From: an uncultured Collinsella sp.
GTDB taxonomy: Bacteria; Actinomycetota; Coriobacteriia; Coriobacteriales; Coriobacteriaceae
Direction: 5' to 3'
Assembly (NCBI GenBank): GCA_902494375.1
Contig: CABUTL010000035.1
Location: forward strand, 1 to 8,889
DNA: 8,889 nt
The position numbers and the translations under genes are program-made. Position 1 is the stretch's first letter. Each line of letters starts with the position of its first letter. The notes under the pieces are model-generated. The model saw nothing but the letters and a program-made list of their open reading frames with translations, ran no database searches and was not told where the DNA came from. Shown in pieces: positions 1-6,300 of this stretch.

Positions 1-32
1 AGCCCATGTGCACGATGACGAAAGGGGGCTGC

Positions 33-1484
33 GTGGCAGGCTGGAATCTGACCGGCAATACCGTTTCCGCCGAGTTCGACGGATCGGACGAGCAGGAGCG
101 CAAAGAGCTCAGCGTGAGCCAAGCGGTGGAGATCGCCGCCGGCGCGCTCGATGCCATTCCGCAGTTGAGCGTTTTGGGTGAGGTCACGGGTTTTCGTGGT
201 CCCAATGCCCGAAGCGGCCACTGCTACTTCCAGATTAAGGACGACTCGGCGGCCGTCGACTGCATCATCTGGAAGGGCGCCTACCTTAAGCGCACCTTCG
301 ATCTGCGCGACGGCATGCAGGTAAGCTTTAAGGGCAGCTTCAATCTCTACAAGCCTACGGGTCGCATGAGCTTTGTCGCTCGCTCATTCTCGCTGGCGGG
401 GGAGGGCCTGCTGCGTCAACAAGTGGCGCAACTGGCCGAAAAGCTCCGCCGCGAGGGCCTGATGGACGAAGCGCGCAAGCGCCGTATCCCGGTGTTCTGC
501 TCACGCGTGGCGGTCGTCACCTCGCTTTCGGGCGCCGTGATCGACGACGTCAAGCGTACTCTGCGCCGTCGCAACCCGCTCGTCGAGCTTGTCTGCGTGG
601 GCGCAAAGGTCCAGGGCGAGGGCGCGCCGGCAGAGCTTATTGAAGGCTTGCGCCGCGCCGCTGCCATTACGCCGGCGCCCGATTGCATTTTGCTTGTCCG
701 TGGCGGCGGCTCCTTCGAGGACCTCATGACCTTTAACGACGAGGAGCTTGCCCGTGCGGTGGCGGCTTGCCCCGTGCCCGTGGTGACCGGCATTGGCCAT
801 GAGCCCGATACCTCGATTTGCGACATGGTGAGCGACCGTCGCGCCTCCACGCCAACGGCAGCGGCAGAATCGGTGGCGCCGGCTATGACGGAGTTGGCCG
901 ACGTGCTCGAGACGCGCCATCAACGTCTGGGTGCCGCGATGGCTTCGATGATCGGGTCGGATCAGGTCGATCTGGAAATGCTCGACCAGCGCGGTCGTCG
1001 TGCCTGGGACACCTATACGGCTCGTTTGGTTGACGCGCTCGATGCGGCCGCGTGCCGCCCGTGCCTCAACGATCCAACGTTTATGGTCGAGCGTCGCGAG
1101 TCTGAGCTTGCGCTGACTGCCGATCGACTGTCGGGCGCCATAACGCGTTCGGTTGGGGCCTTCCGCTCCAACTTCGAGCGTCTGCCCGAGCGCTTGATCG
1201 CAAGCACCTCGGGGCTCGATGGCAAACGCCATGCGCTCACGCTTGCGAGTTCCCGTCTGGAGCATCAGGGGCGCACAATGCTCAACAAGTCAGCTTCCGA
1301 CTTGGGCCGTGCAGCGGCTTCGCTCGATGCCCTGTCGCCGCTCAAGGTACTTGCCCGCGGCTATTCCATCGCGTACAGCGATGATGGTGTGGCTACGAGC
1401 GCCAAGAGCTTTAAGCCCGGCGATGCCATCCGCGTGCGTATGGCAGACGGCAACGTGGCTGCAACGGTCGATACGGTCGAGTAA
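33..1484 (+). CDS. xseA: Exodeoxyribonuclease VII large subunit
   Basis: Catalytic large subunit of exonuclease VII, a cytoplasmic nuclease that degrades single-stranded DNA to oligonucleotides in complex with several XseB chains. The 483-residue product has the family layout: an N-terminal OB-fold (about residues 38-125, with the pattern SGHCYFQIKDD), the catalytic domain starting near RIPVFCSRVAVVTS (about 151), the signature RGGGSFEDL from Arg223, and GHEPD (255-259) followed by DRRASTPTAAAE. A helical, probably coiled-coil stretch comes next, then the C-terminal ARGYSI segment. The frame stays open to an ATG at base 6. I prefer GTG at 33 because AAAGGGGG (21-28) sits just upstream and the OB-fold then starts at a normal distance. 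An upstream gene may end at the TGA at 16-18, but too little is visible to call it. xseB follows 42 bases downstream, so the two are probably co-transcribed. Identity is very secure; the start is less so. Confidence 0.95.
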   Translation: MAGWNLTGNTVSAEFDGSDEQERKELSVSQAVEIAAGALDAIPQLSVLGEVTGFRGPNARSGHCYFQIKDDSAAVDCIIWKGAYLKRTFDLRDGMQVSFKGSFNLYKPTGRMSFVARSFSLAGEGLLRQQVAQLAEKLRREGLMDEARKRRIPVFCSRVAVVTSLSGAVIDDVKRTLRRRNPLVELVCVGAKVQGEGAPAELIEGLRRAAAITPAPDCILLVRGGGSFEDLMTFNDEELARAVAACPVPVVTGIGHEPDTSICDMVSDRRASTPTAAAESVAPAMTELADVLETRHQRLGAAMASMIGSDQVDLEMLDQRGRRAWDTYTARLVDALDAAACRPCLNDPTFMVERRESELALTADRLSGAITRSVGAFRSNFERLPERLIASTSGLDGKRHALTLASSRLEHQGRTMLNKSASDLGRAAASLDALSPLKVLARGYSIAYSDDGVATSAKSFKPGDAIRVRMADGNVAATVDTVE

Positions 1485-1526
1485 CCCGCGTTTCATAGCG
1501 ATAAACCTTTAGGAAAGGAAACAGAT

Positions 1527-1793
1527 ATGGCAGAGAAGACCCCGGTCGAGCAGCTTACGTACAAGCAGGCCTCGCAGGAGCTGGAGCTCATCATCCGCAG
1601 CCTGGAGTCGGGCGATATGGAGCTCGAGGAGTCGCTCGAGAGCTATACCCGCGGCGTCGAGCTCCTCAAGAGCCTGCGCACCCGCCTGTCCGATGCCGAG
1701 CAGAAGGTCTCGGTGCTTCTTAAGGACGTCGACGGCAACGACGTGCTCGCCGACGGCGAAGCCGCCAACACCGACGACAACCTCTCGTTCTAA
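1527..1793 (+). CDS. xseB: Exodeoxyribonuclease VII small subunit
   Basis: Small subunit of exonuclease VII. Several copies bind the coiled-coil part of XseA and are needed for the active enzyme. The 88-residue product has the usual length and the family pattern: an N-terminal helix with YKQASQELELIIRSLESG, then LEESLESYTRGVELLKSLR and AEQKVSVL, followed by an acidic, Asp/Glu/Asn-rich tail that is probably disordered. The start is supported by AGGAAAGGA (1511-1519), seven bases before the ATG. It lies directly downstream of xseA in the same direction with no terminator between them, the common xseA-xseB arrangement. A TATAAT box after the stop may give the next gene its own promoter. Confidence 0.95.
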   Translation: MAEKTPVEQLTYKQASQELELIIRSLESGDMELEESLESYTRGVELLKSLRTRLSDAEQKVSVLLKDVDGNDVLADGEAANTDDNLSF

Positions 1794-1813
1794 CCATCCT
1801 GACCAAATATAAT
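1785..1813 (+). promoter_or_regulatory. Possible promoter for the HIT-protein gene
   Basis: A perfect TATAAT lies at 1808-1813, about 30 bases before the HIT-family start codon. The hexamer 17 bases upstream (TCGTTC, 1785-1790, overlapping the end of xseB) matches TTGACA poorly, and there is no TG extension. It could be a secondary promoter that uncouples the HIT gene from xseAB. The gap is AT-rich compared with its surroundings, so chance is possible. Confidence 0.35.
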
Positions 1814-1842
1814 TACCTTGGTCTGTGAGAAAGGAACCAACC

Positions 1843-2178
1843 ATGTGTGATTGCATCTTCTGCAAAATCGCCAACCACGAGATCCCCTCGACCGTTGTCT
1901 ATGAGGACGACCAGGTCATCGCGTTCGACGACCTCAATCCCCAGGCGCCGGTCCACACGCTCGTGATTCCCAAGAAGCACTACAGCGACATCGCCGACAA
2001 CGTACCGGCCGAGACCATGGGCGCCATGGCTCACGCCATCCAGGAGGTCGCTAAGGCCAAGGGCCTGGAGGACGGTTTCCGCGTCATCTCCAATAAGGGC
2101 GTCAACGCCGGCCAGACCGTCATGCACTTCCACATGCACGTTCTCGGCGGCAAGAACCTGGGCGAGAACCTCATCTGA
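1843..2178 (+). CDS. HIT family protein, HINT branch (nucleoside phosphoramidase-like)
   Basis: Small cytoplasmic histidine-triad protein. HINT-branch members bind purine nucleotides and hydrolyse nucleoside phosphoramidates and acyl-adenylates; the physiological substrate is usually unknown. The 111-residue product carries the triad HFHMHV (His95, His97, His99), the HINT-like motif NPQAPVHTLVIPKKH and, near the N-terminus, CDCIFCKI with Cys4 and Cys7, the pair that in many bacterial members helps bind a structural zinc. The ATG at 1843 is chosen because AGAAAGGA (1829-1835) lies at normal spacing and the protein then begins as its relatives do; an in-frame GTG at 1825 overlaps that ribosome binding site. 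It follows xseB on the same strand and is probably read from the xse operon, perhaps with its own promoter. A strong hairpin ends the unit downstream. Confidence 0.93.
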   Translation: MCDCIFCKIANHEIPSTVVYEDDQVIAFDDLNPQAPVHTLVIPKKHYSDIADNVPAETMGAMAHAIQEVAKAKGLEDGFRVISNKGVNAGQTVMHFHMHVLGGKNLGENLI

Positions 2179-2238
2179 GGGCGCCTCTTCCGTGCAATGA
2201 AACGGAAGCTCAGGCACCGATAACTTATATATCAACGC

Positions 2239-2275
2239 AATAAACCCGAGCGCGAGGGCGTTTGGGTTTATTATT
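2239..2275 (+). terminator. Rho-independent terminator after the HIT gene / leader hairpin of ackA1
   Basis: AATAAACCCGAGCGC (2239-2253) pairs along its whole length, with two G-U pairs, to GCGTTTGGGTTTATT (2258-2272), closing a GAGG loop. A short T-rich tail follows and the A-rich left side would give a T-run on the other strand. It most simply ends the xseA-xseB-HIT unit. A weaker 7-bp hairpin (CTTCCGT 2187-2193 with ACGGAAG 2202-2208) precedes it. Its end lies 53 bases before the ackA1 start codon, so if ackA1 is transcribed from the AT-rich TTATATAT stretch near 2225 it would act as an attenuator instead. Confidence 0.8.
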
Positions 2276-2325
2276 GAAGCGTATGTAACCTGGCGGCGCC
2301 ACACCGCCTGTTAGTAGGGAGACAC

Positions 2326-3504
2326 ATGAACGTTCTGGTCGTCAACGCAGGATCTTCGACCCTTAAGTATCAGGTCATCGATACCAAGTCCCACAAGGTG
2401 TCCGCAAAGGGCTCCTGCGAGCGCGTCTGCTTTACCGGCGGTACCTTCACCCATGCTGCCAACGGTTCCAAGAAGGTGACCGAGAACATCGAGTTCCCCG
2501 ACCATAAGGTCGCCATTGAGGTCGTTCTGAAGGACCTCGAGGCCAACGGCGTCAAGATCGAGGGCATCGGCCATCGCATCGTTCAGGGCGGTTGGTACTT
2601 TGGCGACTCCTCCCTCGTCGACGAGGACGTTCTCGCCAAGATTCGCGAGGTCGCCCCGCTCGCGCCGCTGCACAACAACCCCGAGGCCAACGTTATCGAG
2701 TACTGCCTCGAGCAGTATCCCGATCTGCCCAACGTCACGGTCTACGACACCGCTTTCCACTTCAACATGCCCGAGGTCGCCAAGACCTACGCCCTTCCCA
2801 AGGATGTTTGCGACAAGCTGCACATCCGTAAGTATGGCGCCCACGGCACCAGCTATCGCTACATCTCCAAGAAGGTCGCCGAGATGACCAACGGCGAGGC
2901 CCGCAAGGTCGTCGTGTGCCACATTGGCTCCGGCGCTTCCCTGTGCGCCATCGAGGACGGCAAGTGCATGGACACCACCATGGGCTTGACGCCGCTCGAC
3001 GGTGTCATGATGGGCACCCGCTGCGGCTCCATCGACCCTGCTACCGTGTGCTACCTGCAGCGCGAAGGTGGCTACACCTTCGACGAGGTCGACGAGATGA
3101 TGAACAAGAAGTCCGGCCTTTTGGCTGTGACCGGCGGCAAGACCAACGACTGCCGCAACGTCGAGGAGCTCGCCGCTGCTGGTGACCCCGAGGCCCAGCT
3201 CGCCTTCGATATGTTCGTTTACAAGATTGCCGCCAAGGCTGCCGAGATGGCCACTTCCATGTGCGGCATGGACACCCTGGTCTTTACCGCCGGCATCGGC
3301 GAGCACGCTCCGGCTGTCCGCGCCGGCGTGGCCGATCGTCTGGCCTTTATGGGCGTCAAGATGGACCATGCCCGCAACGCTCTGCGTGGCGACGGCGCTT
3401 GGTGCCTGTCCGCCAAGGATTCCAAGGTCAAGATCTTCGTCATCCCCACGGATGAGGAGTTCATGATCGCCTCCGACGTCGAGCGCATCGTCAACAGCAA
3501 GTAA
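2326..3504 (+). CDS. ackA: Acetate kinase, first tandem copy
   Basis: Acetate kinase catalyses acetyl phosphate + ADP = acetate + ATP in the cytoplasm, the ATP-yielding last step of acetate fermentation. The 392-residue product spans both ASKHA-fold halves. Equivalents of the residues essential in the Methanosarcina thermophila enzyme are visible: Asn7 (VVNAGSS), Arg84, Asp141 (YDTAFH), His173 (KYGAHGTS), Arg232 (MGTRCGSIDPA) and Glu377/378 (PTDEEF), plus the adenosine-binding GIGEH (323-327). Departures from typical AckA: the usual HRVVHGGE is HRIVQGGW (Gln87, Trp90), RSGDIDP is RCGSIDP (Ser235), the usual HLGNG is HIGSG (Ser202), and GTSH is GTSY (Tyr177). The last two are unique to this copy. 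The start is supported by AGGGAGA (2316-2322). A terminator follows, so it is probably transcribed separately from the second copy, which is about 60-65% identical by eye. Catalytic activity is likely but could differ in kinetics or substrate. Confidence 0.94.
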   Translation: MNVLVVNAGSSTLKYQVIDTKSHKVSAKGSCERVCFTGGTFTHAANGSKKVTENIEFPDHKVAIEVVLKDLEANGVKIEGIGHRIVQGGWYFGDSSLVDEDVLAKIREVAPLAPLHNNPEANVIEYCLEQYPDLPNVTVYDTAFHFNMPEVAKTYALPKDVCDKLHIRKYGAHGTSYRYISKKVAEMTNGEARKVVVCHIGSGASLCAIEDGKCMDTTMGLTPLDGVMMGTRCGSIDPATVCYLQREGGYTFDEVDEMMNKKSGLLAVTGGKTNDCRNVEELAAAGDPEAQLAFDMFVYKIAAKAAEMATSMCGMDTLVFTAGIGEHAPAVRAGVADRLAFMGVKMDHARNALRGDGAWCLSAKDSKVKIFVIPTDEEFMIASDVERIVNSK

Positions 3505-3513
3505 TTGATACAA

Positions 3514-3555
3514 GGGGAGGGGACTGGATGGCATTGTGCCGTTCAGCCCCCTTTT
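3514..3555 (+). terminator. Rho-independent terminator of ackA1
   Basis: GGGG (3519-3522) and CTGGATGGCA (3524-3533) pair with TGCCGTTCAG (3537-3546) and CCCC (3547-3550), with A3523 bulged and a TTG loop. The stem can extend through the upstream G-run (3514-3517). TTTT at 3552-3555 follows at once. It starts ten bases after the ackA1 stop codon, so the two kinase genes are probably not one simple transcript, although read-through is possible. Confidence 0.8.
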
Positions 3556-3604
3556 ATGCTCTTTGGGCGAAGAGATTAATAGATATTTATTGAATTCTGA
3601 TAAC

Positions 3605-3648
3605 TTCTTATTAAGGGTACGGCCGCCTTATAGGTTTGCCGACCGTAC
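3605..3648 (+). promoter_or_regulatory. Inverted repeat around a candidate ackA2 promoter
   Basis: GTACGGCCG (3617-3625) and CGACCGTAC (3640-3648) form an inverted repeat with one mismatch. Between the arms lies TTATAG (3628-3633), a possible -10 box, with TTCTTA (3605-3610) 17 bases upstream as a weak -35. The repeat ends ten bases before the AAGGAG of ackA2. It could be a repressor operator straddling the -10 box or a hairpin in the leader. The AT-rich stretch just upstream (3573-3614) offers other possible promoters, so the assignment is tentative. Confidence 0.35.
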
Positions 3649-3668
3649 TGTAATCACGAAGGAGTCTC

Positions 3669-4847
3669 ATGAACGTACTTGTTGTCAACGCCGGCAGCTC
3701 GAGCCTTAAATATCAGCTTTTGGATACCGATACCCGCGAGGTTTTCGCCAAGGGCAACTGTGAGCGTATCGGATCGGACATGGGCATCTTTGGCCACTCC
3801 GAGAACGGTGGTGCCAAGCAGACCGAGGAGATTCCTTTTCCCGATCATCGCAGCGCCATTGCGCGCGTGCTCGAGGAGCTCGAGAAGACCGACTTTACGA
3901 TCGATGGCATTGGGCATCGTATCGTTCAGGGCGGCTGGCACTTCGATGATTCCGCAGTCGTTGACGACGAGGTCATGGCTAAGATCCTTGAGGTGGCCCC
4001 GCTCGCTCCGCTGCACAATTACGGCGAGGCGGCGGCAATCGAATATTGCCGCGAGAAGTATCCGGAGCTGCCCAACGTGGCCGTCTTCGACACCTCGTTC
4101 CACATGACCATGCCCGAGGTCGCCTACACCTACGCCCTGCCCAAGGACGTGTGCGACAAGTACCATGTGCGCAAGTACGGCGCGCACGGTACGAGCCACC
4201 GTTACGAGTGGATGATGGCCAAGGAAATCCTGGGCTCGCGCTGCCATCGCCTGCTTTCGTGCCATCTGGGCAACGGTGCTTCGCTTGCCGCCATTGAGGA
4301 CGGTGTGTGCCGCGATACCACGATGGGCCTCACGCCGCTTGACGGCCTGATGATGGGCACCCGTTGCGGTTCCATCGACCCGGCCACCGTGTGCTACCTG
4401 CAGCGCGAGGGCGGCTACAGTTACCAGGAAGTCGACGACATGATGAACAAGCAGTCCGGTCTGCTTGCCATCTCGGGCATCTCCAACGATGCCCGCGACA
4501 TCCGTACGCGCGCCTCCGAGGGTGACGAGCGCTGCCTGCTCGCCTTCGATATGTTCGCCTACAAGGCCATGCAGCAGGCCGGCTCCATGATCGCCTCCAT
4601 GGCGGGCGTGGACACCATTACCTTTACCGCCGGCATCGGCGAGAACGACTGGTCGATCCGCAAGGCCTTCTGCGACTGCTTTGAGTGGCTGGGCGTGCGC
4701 ATCGACAACAACAAGAACCGCGAGGCCGTGGGCAACGGCCCGCAGGTCATCAGCGCCGCCGGCTCTTCCGTCACGGTCATGGTCATCCCCACCGACGAGG
4801 AATACATGATCGCCCGCGACGTCGAGCGTCTGACCAAGAACAACTAA
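3669..4847 (+). CDS. ackA: Acetate kinase, second tandem copy
   Basis: Second acetate kinase (acetyl phosphate + ADP = acetate + ATP), 392 residues, aligning to the first copy end to end without gaps. Asn7, Arg84, Asp141, His173, Arg232 and the PTDEEY glutamates are present. Unlike copy 1 it keeps the canonical HLGNG (Asn202) and GTSH (His177) and has GIGEN in the adenosine site, so it looks like the more conventional enzyme. It shares with copy 1 the unusual HRIVQGGW and RCGSIDP. The stretch around MGTRCGSIDPATVCYLQR is identical in protein and nearly so in DNA, whereas the N-terminal 60 residues and the region after residue 270 have diverged. The start is set by AAGGAG (3659-3664), four bases before the ATG. 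Its own terminator follows, then the convergent pta. Assignment as acetate kinase is secure; the division of labour between the copies is unknown. Confidence 0.95.
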   Translation: MNVLVVNAGSSSLKYQLLDTDTREVFAKGNCERIGSDMGIFGHSENGGAKQTEEIPFPDHRSAIARVLEELEKTDFTIDGIGHRIVQGGWHFDDSAVVDDEVMAKILEVAPLAPLHNYGEAAAIEYCREKYPELPNVAVFDTSFHMTMPEVAYTYALPKDVCDKYHVRKYGAHGTSHRYEWMMAKEILGSRCHRLLSCHLGNGASLAAIEDGVCRDTTMGLTPLDGLMMGTRCGSIDPATVCYLQREGGYSYQEVDDMMNKQSGLLAISGISNDARDIRTRASEGDERCLLAFDMFAYKAMQQAGSMIASMAGVDTITFTAGIGENDWSIRKAFCDCFEWLGVRIDNNKNREAVGNGPQVISAAGSSVTVMVIPTDEEYMIARDVERLTKNN

Positions 4848-4869
4848 CGCGCGCATTTGCAAGTAAACG

Positions 4870-4905
4870 AAAGGCCTCCAGAGCAACAGCTCCGGAGGCC
4901 TTTTT
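4870..4905 (+). terminator. Rho-independent terminator of ackA2
   Basis: AAAGGCCTCC (4870-4879) pairs perfectly with GGAGGCCTTT (4894-4903). After one A-C mismatch, GAGC (4881-4884) pairs with GCTC (4889-4892) around an AACA loop. TTTTT (4901-4905) follows. It begins 23 bases after the ackA2 stop. On the other strand the tail is TTTCGTTT, so it may also work weakly against transcripts coming from pta. Confidence 0.9.
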
Positions 4906-5053
4906 GCTAGCAGGTGGAAATTCCAGTCCCAAAGTGACCATCGCCGGCAACGCTTGCACTTCCAGCAACGGAACCCGACCATTCAGATTTTTAGCTCCAG
5001 CTCGTAGCCAAGCCGCCGTCCACTCCAGATGCCCTGAATGCCATGTGACGGCA
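4906..5053. other. Unassigned part of the ackA2-pta gap
   Basis: The 348-base gap between ackA2 and pta holds the ackA2 terminator on the left and a long palindrome on the right. The 148 bases between them have no start codon with a ribosome binding site, no convincing protein frame and no repeat that I can see. On the - strand, short open stretches are rich in Cys, Trp, Lys and Arg but are broken by stops, so a degraded gene remnant is conceivable. I cannot support a function. Confidence 0.4.
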
Positions 5054-5180
5054 GGGACCCTACAGGGTAAAGCTCTGAAAACTTTCCGCAGGACGCATGA
5101 AACCCCCGCCGCACGAAGTGCGCAGCGGGGGTTTCATGCATGTCCGAGGACGTTTTCAGAGCTTTACCCTGTAGGGTCCC
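5054..5180. repeat. Long nested palindrome between ackA2 and pta
   Basis: Two perfect 29-base inverted arms, 5054-5082 (beginning GGGACCCTACAGGGTAAAGC) and 5152-5180, enclose two 12-base linkers and a perfect inner stem. The linkers (5083-5094 and 5140-5151) can pair partly through GGAC and GTCC. The whole 127 bases could fold into one hairpin, or into a cruciform in duplex DNA. Each outer arm also begins with its own small palindrome, ACCCT-AC-AGGGT, allowing alternative folds. It ends 15 bases beyond the pta stop codon. I see no target-site duplication beside the arms, which argues against a simple transposon. Likely roles are a bidirectional transcription stop or a repetitive intergenic element. 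Confidence 0.85.
5095..5139 (-). terminator. Probable pta terminator (core of the palindrome)
   Basis: GCATGAAACCCCCGC (5095-5109) pairs perfectly with GCGGGGGTTTCATGC (5125-5139), and inside it CGCAC (5110-5114) pairs with GTGCG (5118-5122) around a GAA loop; CA (5123-5124) is bulged. The GC-rich stem flanked by AAA and TTT resembles the other terminators of this window and can work in both directions. It is the only terminator-like hairpin close behind pta on the - strand and lies about 60 bases past its stop. The T-run is short and is itself part of the stem, so termination efficiency is uncertain. Confidence 0.6.
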
Positions 5181-5195
5181 GAGGGGATATGTTCG

Positions 5196-6176
5196 CTACT
5201 CAGCCATCTGAGCCTGGACGGCGGTGATGGCCACGACACCCACGATGTCGTCGGCAGAGCAGCCGCGCGACAGGTCGTTAACCGGCTTGGCGATGCCCTG
5301 CAGGATGGGGCCGTAGGCGTCAGCGCCAGCGAAGCGCTGGACCAGCTTGTAGCCGATGTTGCCAGCCTCGAGGTCGGGGAACACGAGCACGTTGGCCTTA
5401 CCGGCGACGGAGGAGCCGGGAGCCTTGAGCTGGGCGACGGTGGGGACGATGGCGGCGTCGAGCTGCAGGTCGCCGTCGATGGCGAGCTCGGGAGCCTTCT
5501 CCTTGCAGAACTTCACGGCCTCCTGGACCTTCTTGGCAACCTCGCCACCGGCGGAGCCCATGGTGGAGTAGGAGAGCATGGCCACGTGCGGCTCCACATT
5601 GCCCATGAAGGTGGACCAAGAGTGAGCGGAGGCGATGGCGATCTCGGAGAGCTCATCGGAGGACGGGTTGATGTTGAGGCCACAGTCAGCGAAGATCAGC
5701 GTGCCGTCGGTGCCGAACTGCGGGGTATCGGTGCACATCACGAAGAAGGCAGAGACCAGCTTGGTGCCCGGGGCGGTCTTGAGGATCTGCAGCGCGGGGC
5801 GCAGAGTGTCGGCGGTGGAGTGGCAGGCGCCGGAGACCAGGCCGTCGGCGTCGCCCATCTTGACCATCATGGTGCCAAAGTAGGTGGCGTCCATCACCTG
5901 GGCGCGAGCCTGCTCGATGGTAACGCCCTTCTTGGCGCGGAGCTCAGCAAACTTCTGCGCGTACTCCTCGTGCTTCTCGGCGTTGCGCGGGTCGATGACG
6001 GTAGCGCCGGGAACGTCGATCTCGTCGGGGTTGCCCAGGATGACGATCTTTGCCAGGCCCTCCTCGATGATCTTGGTGGCGGCGACGATGGTACGCGGGT
6101 CCTCGCCCTCGGGCAGGACGATGGTCTTAAGGTCGGCCTTGGCGGCAGACTTCATACGGTTTAGGAAATCGCTCAT
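5196..6176 (-). CDS. pta: Phosphate acetyltransferase (phosphotransacetylase), single-domain type
   Basis: Pta catalyses acetyl-CoA + phosphate = acetyl phosphate + CoA in the cytoplasm and supplies the acetyl phosphate used by acetate kinase. The 326 residues match the short, single-domain class (the Methanosarcina enzyme is similar in length) and lack the N-terminal regulatory domains of the long E. coli-type Pta. Visible family features are TIVLPEGEDPRT near the N-terminus, GDADGLVSGACHSTADTLRP in the middle, NVLVFPDLEAGNIGYKLVQR, and the catalytic segment NDLSRGCSADDI with Ser303, Arg304 and nearby Asp residues matching the catalytic Ser-Arg of the Methanosarcina enzyme. The start is set by AAGGAG on the - strand (6181-6186), four bases before the ATG. 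It runs toward ackA2 rather than with it, so kinase and transferase are expressed from separate promoters. Upstream lies a divergent control region with a leader hairpin and a perfect TATAAT. Confidence 0.95.
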   Translation of the reverse strand: MSDFLNRMKSAAKADLKTIVLPEGEDPRTIVAATKIIEEGLAKIVILGNPDEIDVPGATVIDPRNAEKHEEYAQKFAELRAKKGVTIEQARAQVMDATYFGTMMVKMGDADGLVSGACHSTADTLRPALQILKTAPGTKLVSAFFVMCTDTPQFGTDGTLIFADCGLNINPSSDELSEIAIASAHSWSTFMGNVEPHVAMLSYSTMGSAGGEVAKKVQEAVKFCKEKAPELAIDGDLQLDAAIVPTVAQLKAPGSSVAGKANVLVFPDLEAGNIGYKLVQRFAGADAYGPILQGIAKPVNDLSRGCSADDIVGVVAITAVQAQMAE

Positions 6177-6228
6177 GTTACTCCTTACAAGCGTTTCGCT
6201 AAGCTCCAGGCCCTCGGCTGCACACGAA

Positions 6229-6251
6229 TAAACCCGCTGCTAGCGGGTTTA
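6229..6251 (-). promoter_or_regulatory. Terminator-like hairpin in the pta leader (possible attenuator)
   Basis: TAAACCCGCT (6229-6238) pairs perfectly with AGCGGGTTTA (6242-6251) around a GCT loop; on the pta strand the stem is followed by TTCGTG, a short T-containing tail. It lies between two divergent genes, so no visible upstream gene needs ending here on either strand. It sits 52 bases before the pta start codon and downstream of the likely pta promoter. An attenuator or an RNA-stabilising leader hairpin fits best; a guard against antisense read-through is the alternative. Confidence 0.55.
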
Positions 6252-6300
6252 CCTTTCAATAATGTACGCCGCGGTGCTTGAGCTTTCCTTGTGTGGCAAG

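Noticed and set aside
6..32. Upstream ATG starts (6 and 15) for xseA
   Set aside because: Neither has a visible ribosome binding site, and AAAGGGGG lies ideally for the GTG at 33. The added residues are not typical of the family.
2292..2308. GGCGG...CCGCC inverted repeat in the ackA1 leader
   Set aside because: A five-base stem in GC-rich DNA is expected by chance. It may contribute to leader folding but cannot be supported alone.
2311..3534. Long open frame antisense to ackA1, with a similar one (3654-4982) antisense to ackA2
   Set aside because: Both are mirror frames of GC-rich codons and give Val/Leu/Gly/Ala/His-rich translations with no motif. The + strand proteins are unmistakable acetate kinases.
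5054..5180. Reading the palindrome as a MITE or other transposon with terminal inverted repeats
   Set aside because: There is no direct target duplication next to the arms, and the centre is a terminator-like stem rather than mobile cargo. A genome-wide repeat search could reopen this.
4685..5227. 180-codon + strand frame running from inside ackA2 across the terminator and palindrome
   Set aside because: It starts inside a conserved gene, crosses a strong terminator and a long palindrome and runs into the end of pta. Its sequence looks random.
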